DNA from: Mesaphorura yosii
Lineage: Eukaryota; Arthropoda; Collembola; Poduromorpha; Tullbergiidae
NCBI GenBank assembly: GCA_009869945.1
Contig: WIXG01000004.1
Coordinates: 186,001 to 250,000 of the forward strand
DNA: 64,000 nt
Direction of reading: 5' to 3'
The position numbers were made by a program, and so were the translations under genes. The stretch's first letter is position 1, and each line of letters opens with the position of its first letter. Shown in pieces: positions 37,081 to 51,200 of the stretch. The notes under the pieces were generated by a model. The model was given only the letters and a program-made list of their open reading frames with translations. It was not told the DNA's origin and did not search any database.

Positions 37081-40000
37081 ATGGAATCACTGAGCTTCAC
37101 GAACCCTCCTGGGGAACTACCTACAGCCATCCCAACCAGCAACGGGCAAGTTGGCGGAGTAATTAGTGGAACTGAACACCTATCTTCTGTGGCCACTTCC
37201 AACCATGTTGTATTAAAACGTGATTTGGATAACCCGTACACACCACAGCACGATTCTGGACATTCGTCCATAGAATCCCTGGAGCACCAGTCGTCGTCGT
37301 CGTCGTCCACCCACTCAAATTCTTCGTGCCGAAACTGTGGCAAGGTGGAGACCTCATCTTCTGATCAGCAACAATCACAACAGTACGAAACAATCAAGCT
37401 AGATGAGCTATTCACACATGTGACGCCATCTCCTCCACCAGCGTCCATCGCGTCACCGGGTGGGGCAGGAGCTGGAGCCGGACTACGGAAAAGTATTCTT
37501 CAAAACGGACTTTGCTCAACATGTATTCAGAATAAAAGTAAAACTAAGATGATCGATTCTTGCTCCAATTCGCCATCCCGGACTTCTTCGATTGAGTCGC
37601 CGAGTAGTGGTAATAACAATTCCGTCATTTATAAAGCTGAACCTGCTCCATTACTGTACCCAAAGCAAGAGCCGTACCACGACAATAATAATGACGCTCG
37701 GATTGAAAGCATTGTGTCCATGATTCCACCAAGCATTGATACCTCCGCCACCATAATTCCTAACGCCATCATCAATCCAGCCGATACCAAGATGGAAGTT
37801 GACATTGAGGGCAGTGGCCGGTGTACCGTGGAAGTTATTCCGATTCCACAGGAACTGGCACTGCAAATGATGAAGAACATGCCCGTCGGCAATGCGAACT
37901 TTGGCCAGTTTCACATTATTGACCCGTCTCTGGCGTCACAGTTTCAGCAGCAAGACTCAACAGCCATTGTTGTCAGCGGAGAACAAAGTGTAATGTTCCA
38001 GAATATTCAACAGGAAGTGATTCTGAGCGCGGACGGACAGCACAACATGATTATCGATGGCACGCCAGTCCAACTGTACAATCCGGCCGTGGTAAGTGAA
38101 GCTGTGACGTACTCAACTCAGACGCCCTCGTATTCCTCAGAGCACACGGGCACGGGAGAGGAACCTCGTAGTAGAAAACCGCGGACGTTTATCGTTGATC
38201 CAAACAAGACGTACAGCACAACAAGTTCAATTTCTTCCACACTTGACGATGTCGTTTTTGAGGCCCGACGCTACGCCTTAGAACAGCTGAGTTCGGGTGA
38301 TGTCGCTTTTCATATTGACAATGGCGAAGTTGCACAAAAGATAAAACAGGGGGTCAAAATTGAAGTAACTGAAAATCATTACACGCCGCCACCGCGCCCA
38401 GCGACAAGCACAATAAGGCACACCAGCACCAAAAGTAAGAAGAACTCGGCCAACTCGGACGACTTTAAGGAGTTTGGACCACCGCCACAAATCAAATTCC
38501 TGGACACTCCGTCATCAGACATCCCCGCACCCACGGTTAAAGCTGAAGTGACCACGGCCACGCCGAAATCAAGTTCAAATATTGTGCTTGCCAAGAAAAG
38601 TGCACCACCTTACATACCGATTCCACCACCAAATTCAATTCCATCTACACCTGCTCCAACGATGTACTACACGAATACGGCAAACAAGGCTGATAAAACC
38701 GTCGGTTGTGCAGCATGTCACAAAACATTTAAAAACAAGAGACTTTGTAAAGCACATTATCAGCGAGTACATGAAAAACTCAAGAAATACAATTGTCATA
38801 TTTGTGGAGCGAAGTTTGTATACCGGTAAGTTCGTTTCTCAATTCATGCTTAGAGCAGTTAAATGTAGTTATGCACATGATATTGTGATTATGATGTTGT
38901 AATCGTAATGCTTCATAGCTCAATGCTTGCTTCTTGTTATGCACAAGATGAGTCATGCTATATGCCATTATATTAGTGTAAATAATAAATCTCTTGCCAG
39001 CCTCTTGCGATTTATGGTAGTATGGTAGGTTAGGTATTCCACAATAATAAAGTACCACCACTTGCAGTCAGAGCAAGCGTTAAGCACTCCTCCGCCACTG
39101 CACAAGTGAACAAGTGCTCCTTACCAAGAATTGAGATTCATGCTCGAGTACGCTCAGCAGCAGCCCGTCGGCCTGCCGCTGATAGCTGATTTGCGTACAA
39201 GTTTAGCCTCACTGCACTGGTCATGGTGCTTCTCACTTTCAACCTAGTCTTGCAGTGTAATTAGGATTAGTCTTTGATTTCTCGTCTAACTTACCTGCTT
39301 TACTTTTAATTTTTTACGTGTAGCCTGTATCGCATCGTATCAGCGACATGTAGACATGTTTCGTTACAAACCAAATCACGAGGTAGTTTTTGTGACGACC
39401 GACCGGCGAGAAAATAACAACTTTTTACTCCGTTTCTATGGTCAGTACGAAGCACAGTAAAAGCAAGTGGCAAAATAACGCGAGTGAGAGGAAAGAAATC
39501 ATGAAATCACAGGACCCCCAGACGAAGAATGCATTGACTCTTACCCTGTCTCGGTCTCGGAGTTTGCCAGACTACCTCTTAATTACTGTAGCTGCATGCC
39601 TACAAGCAAAAGTTATGAGATTCGAGATTAGTTAAGCCAAGTTGTGAGGCACTGATCGGTTGCTGGACGACTACATCATTATTACCACTGCATTATCTGT
39701 ATCGCCACTCGCCGCCGCCTTGCCATGCCATGAATTAAGTATCGCTTGTCGCTTCTTAACTTATTATTATTGAATGCTGAATCGAATCTGTCATGGAAGA
39801 TTGAGGTAGGGAAGGGAGGTTTCTGATTCTCTCATGGCGGTGGTCAGGCCGGCCCACTCTGCGAGAATCCAGTCGCCGTAATCCATACATAAACACTTTG
39901 TTAGCCATGCAAAATTTGTGCAGTTGACGCCGACTGTGAATGATAACCTCCTATGTATACAAAAGAGCAGAAGATGATGTAATTACGGGGGCTGAGTTGA

Positions 40001-43000
40001 GGTACTTTCTTCGTGAATTAAGGCTTCTCCCAGCACAGGCTTGAATTGGCGCAGGTACTTCGTTTTTTGTGTAGCGACTGAGCGTTGTCTGCAGTTTCAG
40101 ATTGGCCTTGTGTTAGTTAAGTTTAGTGTAATATTACTTTGTTGCTTCCAAAACGGTGGCACTCGTCGTTGAAGGGTTAGTCAAGCCAGAAAGTACAAAT
40201 AATAATGCAAAGTGATACAGTTACACAACAATATTTTGGAGCCTGAATTGTGAGTACAATTCTTCTTATGTTTTACTAATTTATGGGGAGGACCCGAAAT
40301 TTGAGTGCTTTTAGTCCGTGGCATGGGTTATGTTTTGGTGTTAGCCATAAAATGTGAACGGAAAGGTATCATTTGGTGTAAAATTTGAAACAGTACTAAG
40401 TTTGATCCTCATCAGTGGATGCGCACAGTTACGAATGTGGGAGTCCTTCTCAAAATTTAAATTTCGGGTTTTCGAATCCTTCTCCTTAAGTGACGGCAGC
40501 TGATAAATTCAGTAAACATTATATCCAACTCATCAAAGCCAACCCAAGATTGCTCACATTTTTCGAATTCCCAGTGGAGGAAAGCGTGAAGCTTTGCCTC
40601 AAGACTTCATGAATCATGTTCTTGGAATTTCTGGCAGATTTCTAAGCAAAATTATTTTAAAGCCTGCCAGGCGTGTCTTCGGAAGAGGAAGGAAAGGTGC
40701 AATATTAGATTAAGAACCAGATTAAAGTGACCAAGCCTTATTTCGTCCACACATTACTGATGTGTGCGGCCATGTGGCTGGCGAATCGAGTAAAACACCT
40801 GCTACATCGTTTTTTTATTTGCATTCCTACGAATTTGAAGAGGAACTTATCTTTGTTCAATTCTTATGACATCCGCTTCACTCCACTCTCGCTCTTGTTT
40901 TCTTGAGTCACTTATCGTGACCACATCATTACACCTGCAGTTAGTTGAGCTTGGCATGATGCATGGGACGTACAGACTTAAGTCAAGTCAGGCTAAGGGC
41001 TTCTTACAGAACGTACAATGCATTAATAAGTAACTTCGATCCTTTGTTTCAAGTAATTTTTGCACTTTCGCGACGTGATACATTTAAGCGAATAAACAGG
41101 ATCACGTCTACGTCAGTAATCACGAACTCTGTAATTGGCTTGTACCGTGCTTCTTGAGTACAGTGGAATTCAGGACACGGATTAATCATCACATTAGCAT
41201 TGCAATAATGTCTCTTATCGCAACAATGACAAGGAAAAGAGGTCCTTCAGCGTACGTTTGAATAGTGCGTGTGGCTGAGCTTTATTATTGCACAAGGGTT
41301 GGAAAGGATCTCAGTTTTCGGGAATTCCCCATCTTTCATAAAATCATGCCATCGTGTGCTTGTAACCCTTTCCTTTGTGTTGGCTCTTGGCTGCAATGCA
41401 ATGCAATTCACGCTAATTATTAACTTAGGCACAAGGTACGAATTATTAAGTAATAGCGAAACGTAACAATCCCATAGAAATAAATCGAGACGTTGACATG
41501 ACGTCTTTAACCTAAAAATAATACAGCGCACTCTGCAGTTGCTGCGACCTGTGTGAGTCCGGCTTTCTCAAACGAAATGCCACGCGTGCGCACACAGCGC
41601 AAAGTAAAGCAACAAAGTGAGTGCCGACTGCACTTTAGTGTGTCAATGCCAAAAAGTAAAATTTTACAAAACGTACTGCGGGATTTACTTTCTTTATTAT
41701 CGTAAAGTTGATCAGGAACAGGATCTAGACAATGGCCAGAGGTTACTCGTTACGGAAGCAGTAAACTGAAAAAGAGCCGTGCGCGGGCTCACATCCTTCT
41801 TATTTCATGTTGCTTGCGTTTGTTCACTAATTAACTGTACAAACTCTACATTTTTAAGAAACGTTTTGAATTGGGACAAAATTGCATGCAACCCACAGCG
41901 AGTACGAATGTGCGTCTGCGAATTTCAGTGAGAACGAGAGCGGTGACCAATTTGATTTGGCGAATGGATTAATCATCACCATTATGCATTATGAATTATG
42001 CTGAATTTATTAAGCGAGACGAGACGGACGACGACGGCATGAACTCTTGGCACGGCACCGGTCTGCGCTGCCATATGTGCTGGTGCGTATTGTGCAGGCA
42101 AGCTGGCCAAGTGGAAACGGAACAACAAAACAAAACTGTGCTCAAGCGTGATTCAACTTTTATTACAGTTTGAGAGCAAAGCGATGAGTAATCCACACAA
42201 AATATACGACTGTTTAGATAGAATCGTGCGACTCATGATGCGCTGCGATACGCGATAGGATATGATGAAGGATGATGATGCCTCCAACTGACTGACTCCT
42301 ATAAGCACACAATGCATCGATGACGCCACTGCCGCGATGATGAACGCACAAGGAGCAATAATTTCCATATATACACTCATTCATTTCTTTCGCATTTAAC
42401 CAGAGTCTAAATTGGTATTTAGAGGTTAGCCTGCTGAGTCAGGCTTCTGCTCTCTCGTGTGTCATATTTGCAATTGCAAATGCAAAGTTTATTCCGTTCC
42501 TCGCAATAAACCCCTCATTAACGAATCAATTTGTGCATGTGCCATGTGCCAGTCGGCCCGGTTGACAACAGGAAAAACCTTAATCGTGCTGTATCGTCAT
42601 CGTCATTCATTGCAGACATCATCGCGATCGGATCAAGACATCAAGACTCAGAGTGTCAGCCAATAAAAAGTTTGTTTTTAACCTTTCCGATAATCTCTCG
42701 CATAATCGCTGCGCTGTCTTGAGACTTTGGGGGATTCCAGACGCGAGACGCGAGCAATCTCGATCGAGGCATGCAAAAATAGAGTTGAAAGTGAACGCAT
42801 CATCACCCAGCTTCAGCTCAGTTCTCAGTTCGCAGAATTCGTCTCAATATGACATAAAAAGAAGAGACAGACGGATTCTGTAATTATAGTGCCGAGTTGA
42901 GACGAATCCGTGTTCATATTCATAATAATGAACCTGTATCTGTCGTGTCTCAGTAGTAGATTAGAAGTACATAGGCGCTGGACGATACGGTAGGCAGTGC

Positions 43001-46000
43001 CTTCTTGATTACGGAACCCAATCTGCTGACTCCAGCGCTAAACGGCTAACATGTGCGTGCAGAAAGTTTTTTGTTTATGTGTAACTGAAAGCAAGCATCA
43101 CATCAAACGAGTGTTGATTCCGTAAAGATGAGACTATCCAATTGCATGCGTTATGGAAAAGTAATACCCTTACGCGTCAAGTGTAAAATGCTGTGAACTA
43201 CATACAATCTATTTAACTTGTGGCCTATCGAGGCTGGTGATTCAACGTTCGCTTTTCTTACTAAGAAATTAAAATGAAAAATTATACACATTATGCGGTA
43301 TGGGCACGATGATGCCATAGCCAGATCGATTGTGTGTGAGCAGAAAAGTATGAATAATCATTGCTCATATATAGACTCAGAAGCTAGTCTCGGCAGTGTG
43401 CGTTTTGTGTGGCCAACTAGCGTGCATGGCACTTGCACCAGCACGGTACGGACGGCATCAGCACGTTAACGTAATAGCATCAATAGTGTAATTGTGTAAG
43501 GGTCGAGGCGAGTCGCGAGATCATAAACTCAATTCAATCAAAATATCATCTCTCCTTACGTACGTAGTTCCCATTCAGCACTTGTCGCCTCGTAGCACGT
43601 AACGAGTAACGTGCACAGTCACTCATTCATTCAGCGTCTCCTCGACTGACTGTAATTGCTCTTGCACGGCACACACACAACCGCACACTCTCACAAAAAA
43701 GGTTTTGAAAATTCTCGTGTATGATTAATCTCGTTTGAGATGAGCGTCCACACGGACACAATCAGCCTGCTCCCGTCTTACCTTTCCATGTGCCCAGTGC
43801 AACACTCCGCTTCGACGGCTAACTCAAAACAATCGTCTCACTTTTGTTGACACGCTTCTTTTACACATATCACAGTGATCAGTGATCTGTTATCTCTGCT
43901 GCAGTACTGAGCAATTTAATCGATTTTGTGCCCACTTTTGTATCAGACCATGGAGTGTGTTTCGTTTCTGTGACCGTGGGACTGATTTTCTAATTGGGTA
44001 CTTTTTGCAAGGTATGAGGTACTCTCATTATGTAAGTTGTGTATCGTTGCTTTCGGTGTCTCACCTAAAATAGTTTCTAGTACCTTGTTGGTGTAAATTC
44101 GGGTACACTTGACCGACAGGTCCAACTTGTACCATTATTGTGGCTCGCCAACTTGTTCTTGTTGCTGTTGCTCTTTTAATTTGTCTAGGTCATATTTTGA
44201 TTTACGATTTGTATTGTTCTATGAGCGCAGGTTTTGTTTCATTTATATATTCCATCTAAAGCATCGTCTATTGAGATAGCTCTTAATTATTAAGCCAAAA
44301 ATATTTTTGTTGAATTATTTCGGGGTTGTTGAAGCCACGACACGACGGGGAAAGTGAGACAAAGCTTCAATTTAGAAGGCAAAGTGACCGTTTGATATTT
44401 ATTTTTTCGGACAAATCCAACATAACACATGTGCCACGACGTTTCGCAAGAAGTTTAACAAATTGAATGAGTGCTCGTGCGTATGCGCGATTTCTTGCTA
44501 ATTCGATGTCTAATGCGTTTATCTTTTCTGTTTCATTGCAGAGGAAGCCTTGATTCTCACTTAACTACGCATAAAGCCAACGCAGGCAAATACAGCTGTA
44601 TAGTTTGTGGACGAGGTTTCAAGGAGAAAGCAAATCTTCATCAGCACTTACGGGTTCACCAGCAGGGTCACCGAAAATTCAAGTGCGAGTTCTGTTCCAG
44701 TTCATTCTCGAAGCGTGTCAATGCACGCTACCATATGAAGAGGAAACACCCGGACCTGTATCCGACCAGCAATATGTACTTGAGCACGTATGGTCAAAAT
44801 TCAAGCAATCCGAATCAACCGCAGCAGCAGCAACAAAACATGATTCCCTTAAGTGCCGGTGGGATGGATCCTAGCGGGATGATGTACGTTCCATCAACAA
44901 CTACGCCTCTGCCTTCGTACAACCCTGACATGTACGCCAGCATGCTTCTGCCCAACCAGGCAGAATCGGGACCGCCTGTCACCGGCAAAAAGACGGACGG
45001 TAACTTCAAATGTGAATATTGCGGACGAGGTTTCTTGTTCAAAAACAATCTGAAAGCACACTTGAGAACTCATACACGCGACAAGAAGTACACTTGTAAT
45101 CAATGTGAGAAAGGTTTCATTTACAAGGAGTCTTTAAAGAATCACATGTTACTTCACTCTAATTCTTTTCCATACACCTGCGAAATTTGCCACAAAAGTT
45201 TTAGAGATAGGTCAAATAGGAGAAAACATGTAAAGAATGTTCATAAGCACATGTTAGTCAACGGGGAAATCCCGAGCACATATCAGGGATCAAGTTCTGG
45301 AGCTGGAACAAGCGTCGAAGCGAAGAAACGTCAAGCAAGAAAGAAGCCAAAGAAAACGCAGCTTCCTTCGTCAAATCAGACTGCTGGACAAGAGCACTCC
45401 AACGAATTCTCTGCGGCTTCGGAAGGCAGCATGAAGTCTCCCAAGAAGAGTGGTAAGAATCAAGGCAACAAGAAATCGAAACCAGCAAATGCTGTCAGTA
45501 ACTCCGTCATTGTGAGTAATGTTGCGTCTTCTTCAACAGATTTAGACCACGGCGTCATCACGTCTTCCGGTGTCATCAAAAGCGAAGCGATGGAGTACAA
45601 CTTCATGGCATCCAATCTTCCGGTTACCGTTCATATTCCGGCACTAAACATTCCAAGCAGTCAGTCACAACAGCAGCAAGAAGAGCAACAGAGTGCGTAT
45701 GGAAGAAACGTAATTGTGAAAGCCAGCGGAGGAATCAACATCCAAGACTCTCAACAGCACGCTCGTCTTCCCAATGAACAGACCATTTACGTGAATCCTG
45801 GTGGAGCTCCAATGCAGCAAAACGTCATCGTGTACCCAAAGCCCAAAACGTCGCTTCTCGAGTCCTATTCAACAGAAGTTAATCAGTCGGTGATCGCACC
45901 GAATGTCCAGCAATACTACACTCAGCCAAGTTCGTACGATACAAATGCCAGTGGTGCTGCCTACTCCCAGATAATTCCATCGTCAAGACTCTCTCCAAGT

Positions 46001-46474
46001 GATAACTCAACAACTCCTTCAAACTTCGTCGAAACCAACTATTTGCCGTCCGCGAATCGGGGAAGGAGTAACAGTCTGACTTCCACGTTGTCTCATGAGG
46101 CAAATGAACTTCTGCGTGGAACAGTGCAGTACTCAACATCAATTTCAGCTCCTCCAATTTACACTTCCGACGTTTCGAACCAACCCGGCGCGAACGCTCC
46201 GCAATACCAGCAGTTCTGGACGCAGCAGCAAGTTCCTGTGACGAATCCAAGCGCGCAGTCGAACACACACGCATTTTATAATCAGCAGCAGACAGTCGTC
46301 TCCACTACGTCGTCCCCTCCGGTGCAAATGCTGGAGGCTGGAGGAGCTTCACATGTCGTTACTGCCCCAGCGTACAGCACGGCAGAGACGCTAGCAACAA
46401 CTGATCAGCCCTCAACAAGTAGTTACTACAAAGACTTTGATTTTAGTTACTTTATGAATCCACCAAACGCGTGA
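37081..46474 (+). CDS. C2H2 zinc-finger transcription factor, seven fingers (1225 aa)
   Basis: Two coding exons, 37081-38825 and 44542-46474, give 1225 residues. The long N-terminal half is Ser/Thr/Pro-rich with acidic patches and no fingers, probably a regulatory domain. Seven C2H2 fingers come in two clusters: residues 543-564, 572-592, 601-621 and 630-651, then after an 87-residue Gln/Pro/Met-rich spacer (with a QQQQQ run), 739-759, 767-787 and 795-816. The second finger, CHICGAKFVYR-GSLDSHLTTH, is split by the 5716-nt intron, and only the joined form restores C-x2-C-x12-H-x3-H. A basic KKRQARKKPKK nuclear-localisation-like stretch follows the fingers, and the rest is Gln/Ser/Tyr-rich, typical of transactivation regions. 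Nuclear DNA binding is inferred from the fingers; I cannot name an orthologue. An upstream non-coding exon is likely. Confidence 0.9.
38826..44541 (+). other. 5.7 kb intron of the zinc-finger gene
   Basis: It starts GTAAGTTCG and ends TTTCATTGCAG, so both splice sites are canonical. It is about 70 times longer than most introns in the window. No ORF inside has recognisable domains. It is AT-rich with CA and TCA low-complexity patches. Its size and the developmental-regulator type of gene suggest it may hold enhancers or alternative promoters, but no element can be identified by eye. Confidence 0.75.
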
Positions 46475-46840
46475 GGGCGTGAGGCGGGCTGGCGGTGTGA
46501 AATGACCTTAATACATTCGTGTGAACTCAATTTTTGATCTGAGACAATTAATTAATTATTGTTTGTAAAGACATTTCGTGTCGGAAAGGTATTATCCAAT
46601 TGACAATGCACAAAAGCAACTTTTCACATGTTCGGAGTACCTGCGAACTTGTAATTTACACGACAAACACTTGCAATAATTAATTAGCATAATGTTAGAC
46701 GACAGAACATATTTATTTTGGTCTTGAGGTGCGTTGACACTACGTTTGTCTTATCAATCTCAAGAACTACTACTCTTCCTGTGTAGCAAAGTAGACCTTT
46801 TGTGTCCTCGTCAATACTCTGTCTTGCATGCCATCAACGT

Positions 46841-46857
46841 CGTGTCGTGTCGTGTCG
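46841..46857. repeat. CGTGT pentanucleotide repeat
   Basis: Three full tandem CGTGT units with a partial fourth, in the presumed 3' UTR of the zinc-finger gene. Confidence 0.65.
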
Positions 46858-47678
46858 TTGAGTGTTGAACTTTGAGCCTTTAGTTGTTAATAGAGTTTAT
46901 ATAGTATAGAGGCAATTTTACGAGTACGAAGAATACTTTTGTGGTAACCGAAAATCAATGTGCCCTTATTAATCAAAATGAAGATAGCAAGCTCTCACTG
47001 GAGTAGATTAGGCTCATCCTGAAGAAGCTGCTATAAAAAGAATATAAAAATCTTTGTGATTGCAAAAGTGTTTTTATAGAAGAGTTTTTATTGGGATTGA
47101 CGAAACGCAAAAATTTTATTGTGTGTGAGAATGTGAATGTAAACCTTAATCTTATGCACCCCAGCCTTTAAATTAGGTTAAAGAATCTGCATTATATGCA
47201 CTAATTATGACAATGACTGCGAAAGGCTTCTGAATTAATTTTATCCGCTGCGAGTATCATTATCTCTGAGCCCCGGAGAAGTAAATTACTTATGGGAGGG
47301 TGACGTCAAATCTGCAAGTTTATTTTTTTATAATTTAAGAATTAAGAGAAATAAAAATCTCGATTGTTTGAATTATGTATCTTTTGAGTTGAGTTGTTTG
47401 AAACTCGTAATTGAATTTATTGTAGATTAAATCCGAACTTGTCTATTTCTGCATTTAGGAGAACCATTCGTGGTTTAAGTTCGCTTACTTTGTCAGCATG
47501 ATTCGCATGTAAACCGAACTCAGGCTAAATGTTAAGATTTTATTGTTTTAAAGATCTATGTTGAATTATTTTAAGTAGAATATGGACCTGTTAAATTATT
47601 GTCATCACTATATTTCAAGTGTTGAATCACATAAACTTCTGCAATAGAAAGCACTTAAGATTATAATTATAAAATGAA

Positions 47679-47684
47679 AATAAA
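47679..47684 (+). promoter_or_regulatory. Candidate polyadenylation signal of the zinc-finger gene
   Basis: AATAAA about 1.2 kb after the stop at 46474; another copy lies at 47350-47355. Which one is used cannot be decided from sequence. Confidence 0.4.
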
Positions 47685-48240
47685 AGCATCGTATATCATC
47701 ATCATCAACTGATTGACGTATTCGAGCTTTGATGTGCGAATTAATTGGGTCATAACATCTTTATGTGCACAGAATCGAAATGTCCTTCACAGAAAGTGAC
47801 AGTACTCGGCGACAACTTCGACCTTGACCATTTGCTGGCTGAGGATTGTTATTGTCGAATGTCAAGTTTAATCCACGCACAGGGCGCAAGCCACAGACGT
47901 GCATTTCGATAGGATGGATTCACGCGAACCTTATCAATACCTGGGATTTGTCCAATGATGTGACCATTCATTGTTCTTCAACATTCACATGAAATATTTT
48001 TGTAATCCTTGTTGTAAATCGCTGATAGCATTGTGTAGAACCGGCTCGGCTTAATTGCTGTACAATGCACAAGGGCAGATGTTTCTAAAGTTTGGAGAAT
48101 ATTCCGACAGAATGAGGCTGGAGCATCGGGCAGAGAATTTCGTGCTGCAGAGAGCGAATCAATGACAAACTCACAAATGGAAATTATAATTCACAATCCA
48201 TGGCACTAGCGCATTCAGTCGTGCATTCGGCATCAATCAG

Positions 48241-48247
48241 TATAAAA
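48241..48247 (+). promoter_or_regulatory. TATA box of the aminopeptidase gene
   Basis: TATAAAA begins only 36 nt before the ATG at 48277. With the usual 25-30 nt spacing to the start site, the mRNA leader would be only about 5-10 nt. Confidence 0.55.
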
Positions 48248-48276
48248 TTCTTGCCTCTGCCTTTCTTCTTTGCACA

Positions 48277-51200
48277 ATGACAAAGATTTCCAGTTTCTGC
48301 ATTTGCAGCTTTCTGGTCACATTATTAACGAGCGCAACAGCAAAATCTGTCATACCACCTTCGCGATGGGATTTTGACCCACTGGCCGGCGAGGTTCACC
48401 GTAAGCATGAACTCCCGGAGAATGTAGGGGTTTGGGAAGCGTCTCCGAGATTCCGCCTCCCGACTTTTGTGATTCCGGAGCACTACGACCTGGAAATCCA
48501 ACCAATCTTAGACGCCGGGTACGAAACGCGCTTTACGGCTCCTGGAAAGATTCGAATGCACATTTTATGCCGACAAGCAACCCCCACGGTTTCGTTCCAC
48601 GCGTACACGTTGAACGTGACGCTTGTCAAAGTAAGAGAATTTCGAGGCACGCCTAAATAAGCACATGCGAATCCACATTATGAAATCATTGGTTGTCAGA
48701 TTACGCGAGTTCCAGATTCTGTAGAAATTCCTCTCATCGACCATTATCCAGACGTTCCCTCACAAGCCTATCACGTTCTATTGGACGGTGTTCAGCTTCA
48801 GGCTGGCCAGAGGTACGAAATTTACGTCGAGTTCGTGGCTCCAATCCCATCCGACCGCACAGACGGACTCTACTTGTCGTCATACATTGCCACCAATGGA
48901 GAAAGACGGTAAAAGCTAAAGTTTCATTGCTTTGGTCTCATACACGCTCTAATTTATTGTCTATAACATGCTGCAGATATTTAACAGTGACGGACTTTGA
49001 AGCAGGTACGACTTATGAACAGAGCGTCACAATAGTCCCACACCTGCATTATATTATTGGCTATCAAAATTTCATGCATCAATCGCAGACGACTGTCGCA
49101 GAATGACACCAGTTTTCGATGAGCCAGAATACAAAGCGACGTGGAACGTTTCGATCCTTCGTAAAAATGGCTACCACAGCTTGGCAAACAACCCATTACT
49201 CAGGACAGAAGATGTGTACGTCCAGATCGTTGTTTCCAAATTTGTGCAATCAGATTTGAAACATGAGTATTTGTGTATTATTTGCCAGTGACGGGTTGCC
49301 CGATTGGAAAAGAGACGTCTATGAAACAGTTGGTCCCTTGCCCAGCTACTTGCTCGCACTCGCTGTATCCGATTTCGAAAGTGCTGAGGCGAGTGAAGAT
49401 CTCTGGCCCGGAAGACCAGTCACAGTTTGGGGTCCACCGCCATTGTAAGCACAGGAATTATTGCCGCTTTGGCGAGGCGAGACTGTACTATAACGGCATT
49501 TACCGACTTACCCTTAGAATCCAGGCTGGCGCCGGAACTTATTCTCCTGATTTGTCTGCCAATATGTTGGCGTACTTTGAGAGACTGTTTCAAACGGACT
49601 CAGGCCTACTGAAGATGGACAAAATTTCCATCCCTGACTACAACTCAGGTATTACCGCCAATCAATTTGCCTTGGCTGTCTTTTGGCATAGTTTAGCATG
49701 CTGACCTTATAAAATAGGGGCTATGGAGAATTGGGGTCTTAATACTTATCTCGAAACCCGACTGATGTACCTCCCTGGCGAGTCAACGATCGACAACCTG
49801 GTGCGAATGACGAATACAATCTCCCATGAAATCGTTCATCAGTGGTTCGGTAATAGTCTAAATCAAATCATCGCCAGCTTCCAAACACGATCACAAGTGA
49901 CTTAATAATGATTCTTCAGGAAATCTGGTCACAATGCGTTGGTGGAATGATTTGCACTTGAACGAGGGATTCGCCACCTACTTTGCCCCATTTTCTGTCG
50001 AAGAGTTGCATCCAGAATACCTCCCAATGGAATCTTTAGTCATGAACTCAATTCAACCTGCCTTGCAGGCCGATGTCTTGAGCACTTCACATCCGCTGTC
50101 GAACGACGGTGTTGAGTCTGAGGCCGAACTGTCAGCAATGTTCTCCACAATCACTTATCATAAAGGGGCCAGTTTGCTACGAATGATGCATGCGTACCTG
50201 TCGAATGATACATTTCTGAATGGACTTGCAAAATACCTGGATGTCTAGTAAGTACAGAGCGAAGTTTGCTGGATCAGAGCTAGAGTCGGTCCGTTTGGAA
50301 ATCTGGAATCTTCCTCTTGAATTTCAGTAAACTGAGCAATGCGGCACAGAATGATTTGTTCACCACCCTCACCGCACAAGCCATCGCGGATGGCAGCCTG
50401 CCCACTACAATGACTGTTGAAAGAATTATGCAGTCATGGACAAAACAGAAAGGTGCGGTCTAAGAAGCGTGGTAAATGAAGTAATTGATTAAATTCCCAA
50501 TCGCTTGCTAGGTTTTCCTGTTGTTCGCGTTAACCGCAATCAAGCGGAGAATAAGTTGGAACTCAGTCAGGTACGAATTGTCGCGTCAGGCTAACCTCGC
50601 TCTACGCACTCCTTCGTTTTCGGTATTATCACACATTCTGATTCATACACAGGAGAAGTATTTTCCGAATGGGCCTCCTGAACCGCAAGATCCAGAACTT
50701 TGGTTCATTCCGGTCACTTACAATCTCAAGGGAGACGAATTCAGCGTCGAGACAAAAGTGTGGTTGGATGATACAACGAGAACTGTTGAGATTGATGTTC
50801 AGTATTCGGATGCTGCGCAGTACATTTTAGTGAATCCGGCATTGACGGGTAATTTAAATGTAATGGAGTTCCACGAGATTGAGGCTAAATGGCTATAATT
50901 TCCTCAGGATTCTATCGAGTACTTTACGACAATGAGAATTACCAACTGCTGAAGGATCAACTTGCGGCGGATCACGAGGCCATTGATGCTTTGAGTAGAT
51001 CGGCACTAATTGATGACGCACTGAACCTGGGATTTCTTGGTGTCCCTGGTAAGACGCCTTTGAATTCCACCAGATGTGCTACTAATTCTGTTCCTGTTTT
51101 CTCTAAAAACCCAGGCTATGTCACCGATGTGACGCTGACTTTGGATGTAACCAAGTACCTGAACAAAGAGCGGCACCTTGTTCCGTGGACAACATTCCTG

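Larger units (their letters stand above)
46475..48240. other. Zinc-finger gene 3' UTR and intergenic region
   Basis: AT-rich sequence without coding potential. It has a CGTGT pentanucleotide repeat at 46841-46857 and candidate AATAAA signals at 47350-47355 and 47679-47684, so the zinc-finger mRNA may have a 0.9-1.2 kb 3' UTR. The right end is the aminopeptidase promoter. Confidence 0.55.

Noticed and set aside
39803-39824. TGAGGTAG sequence resembling the let-7 seed
   Set aside because: The seed match is not followed by the rest of let-7, and no complementary arm forms a hairpin nearby.
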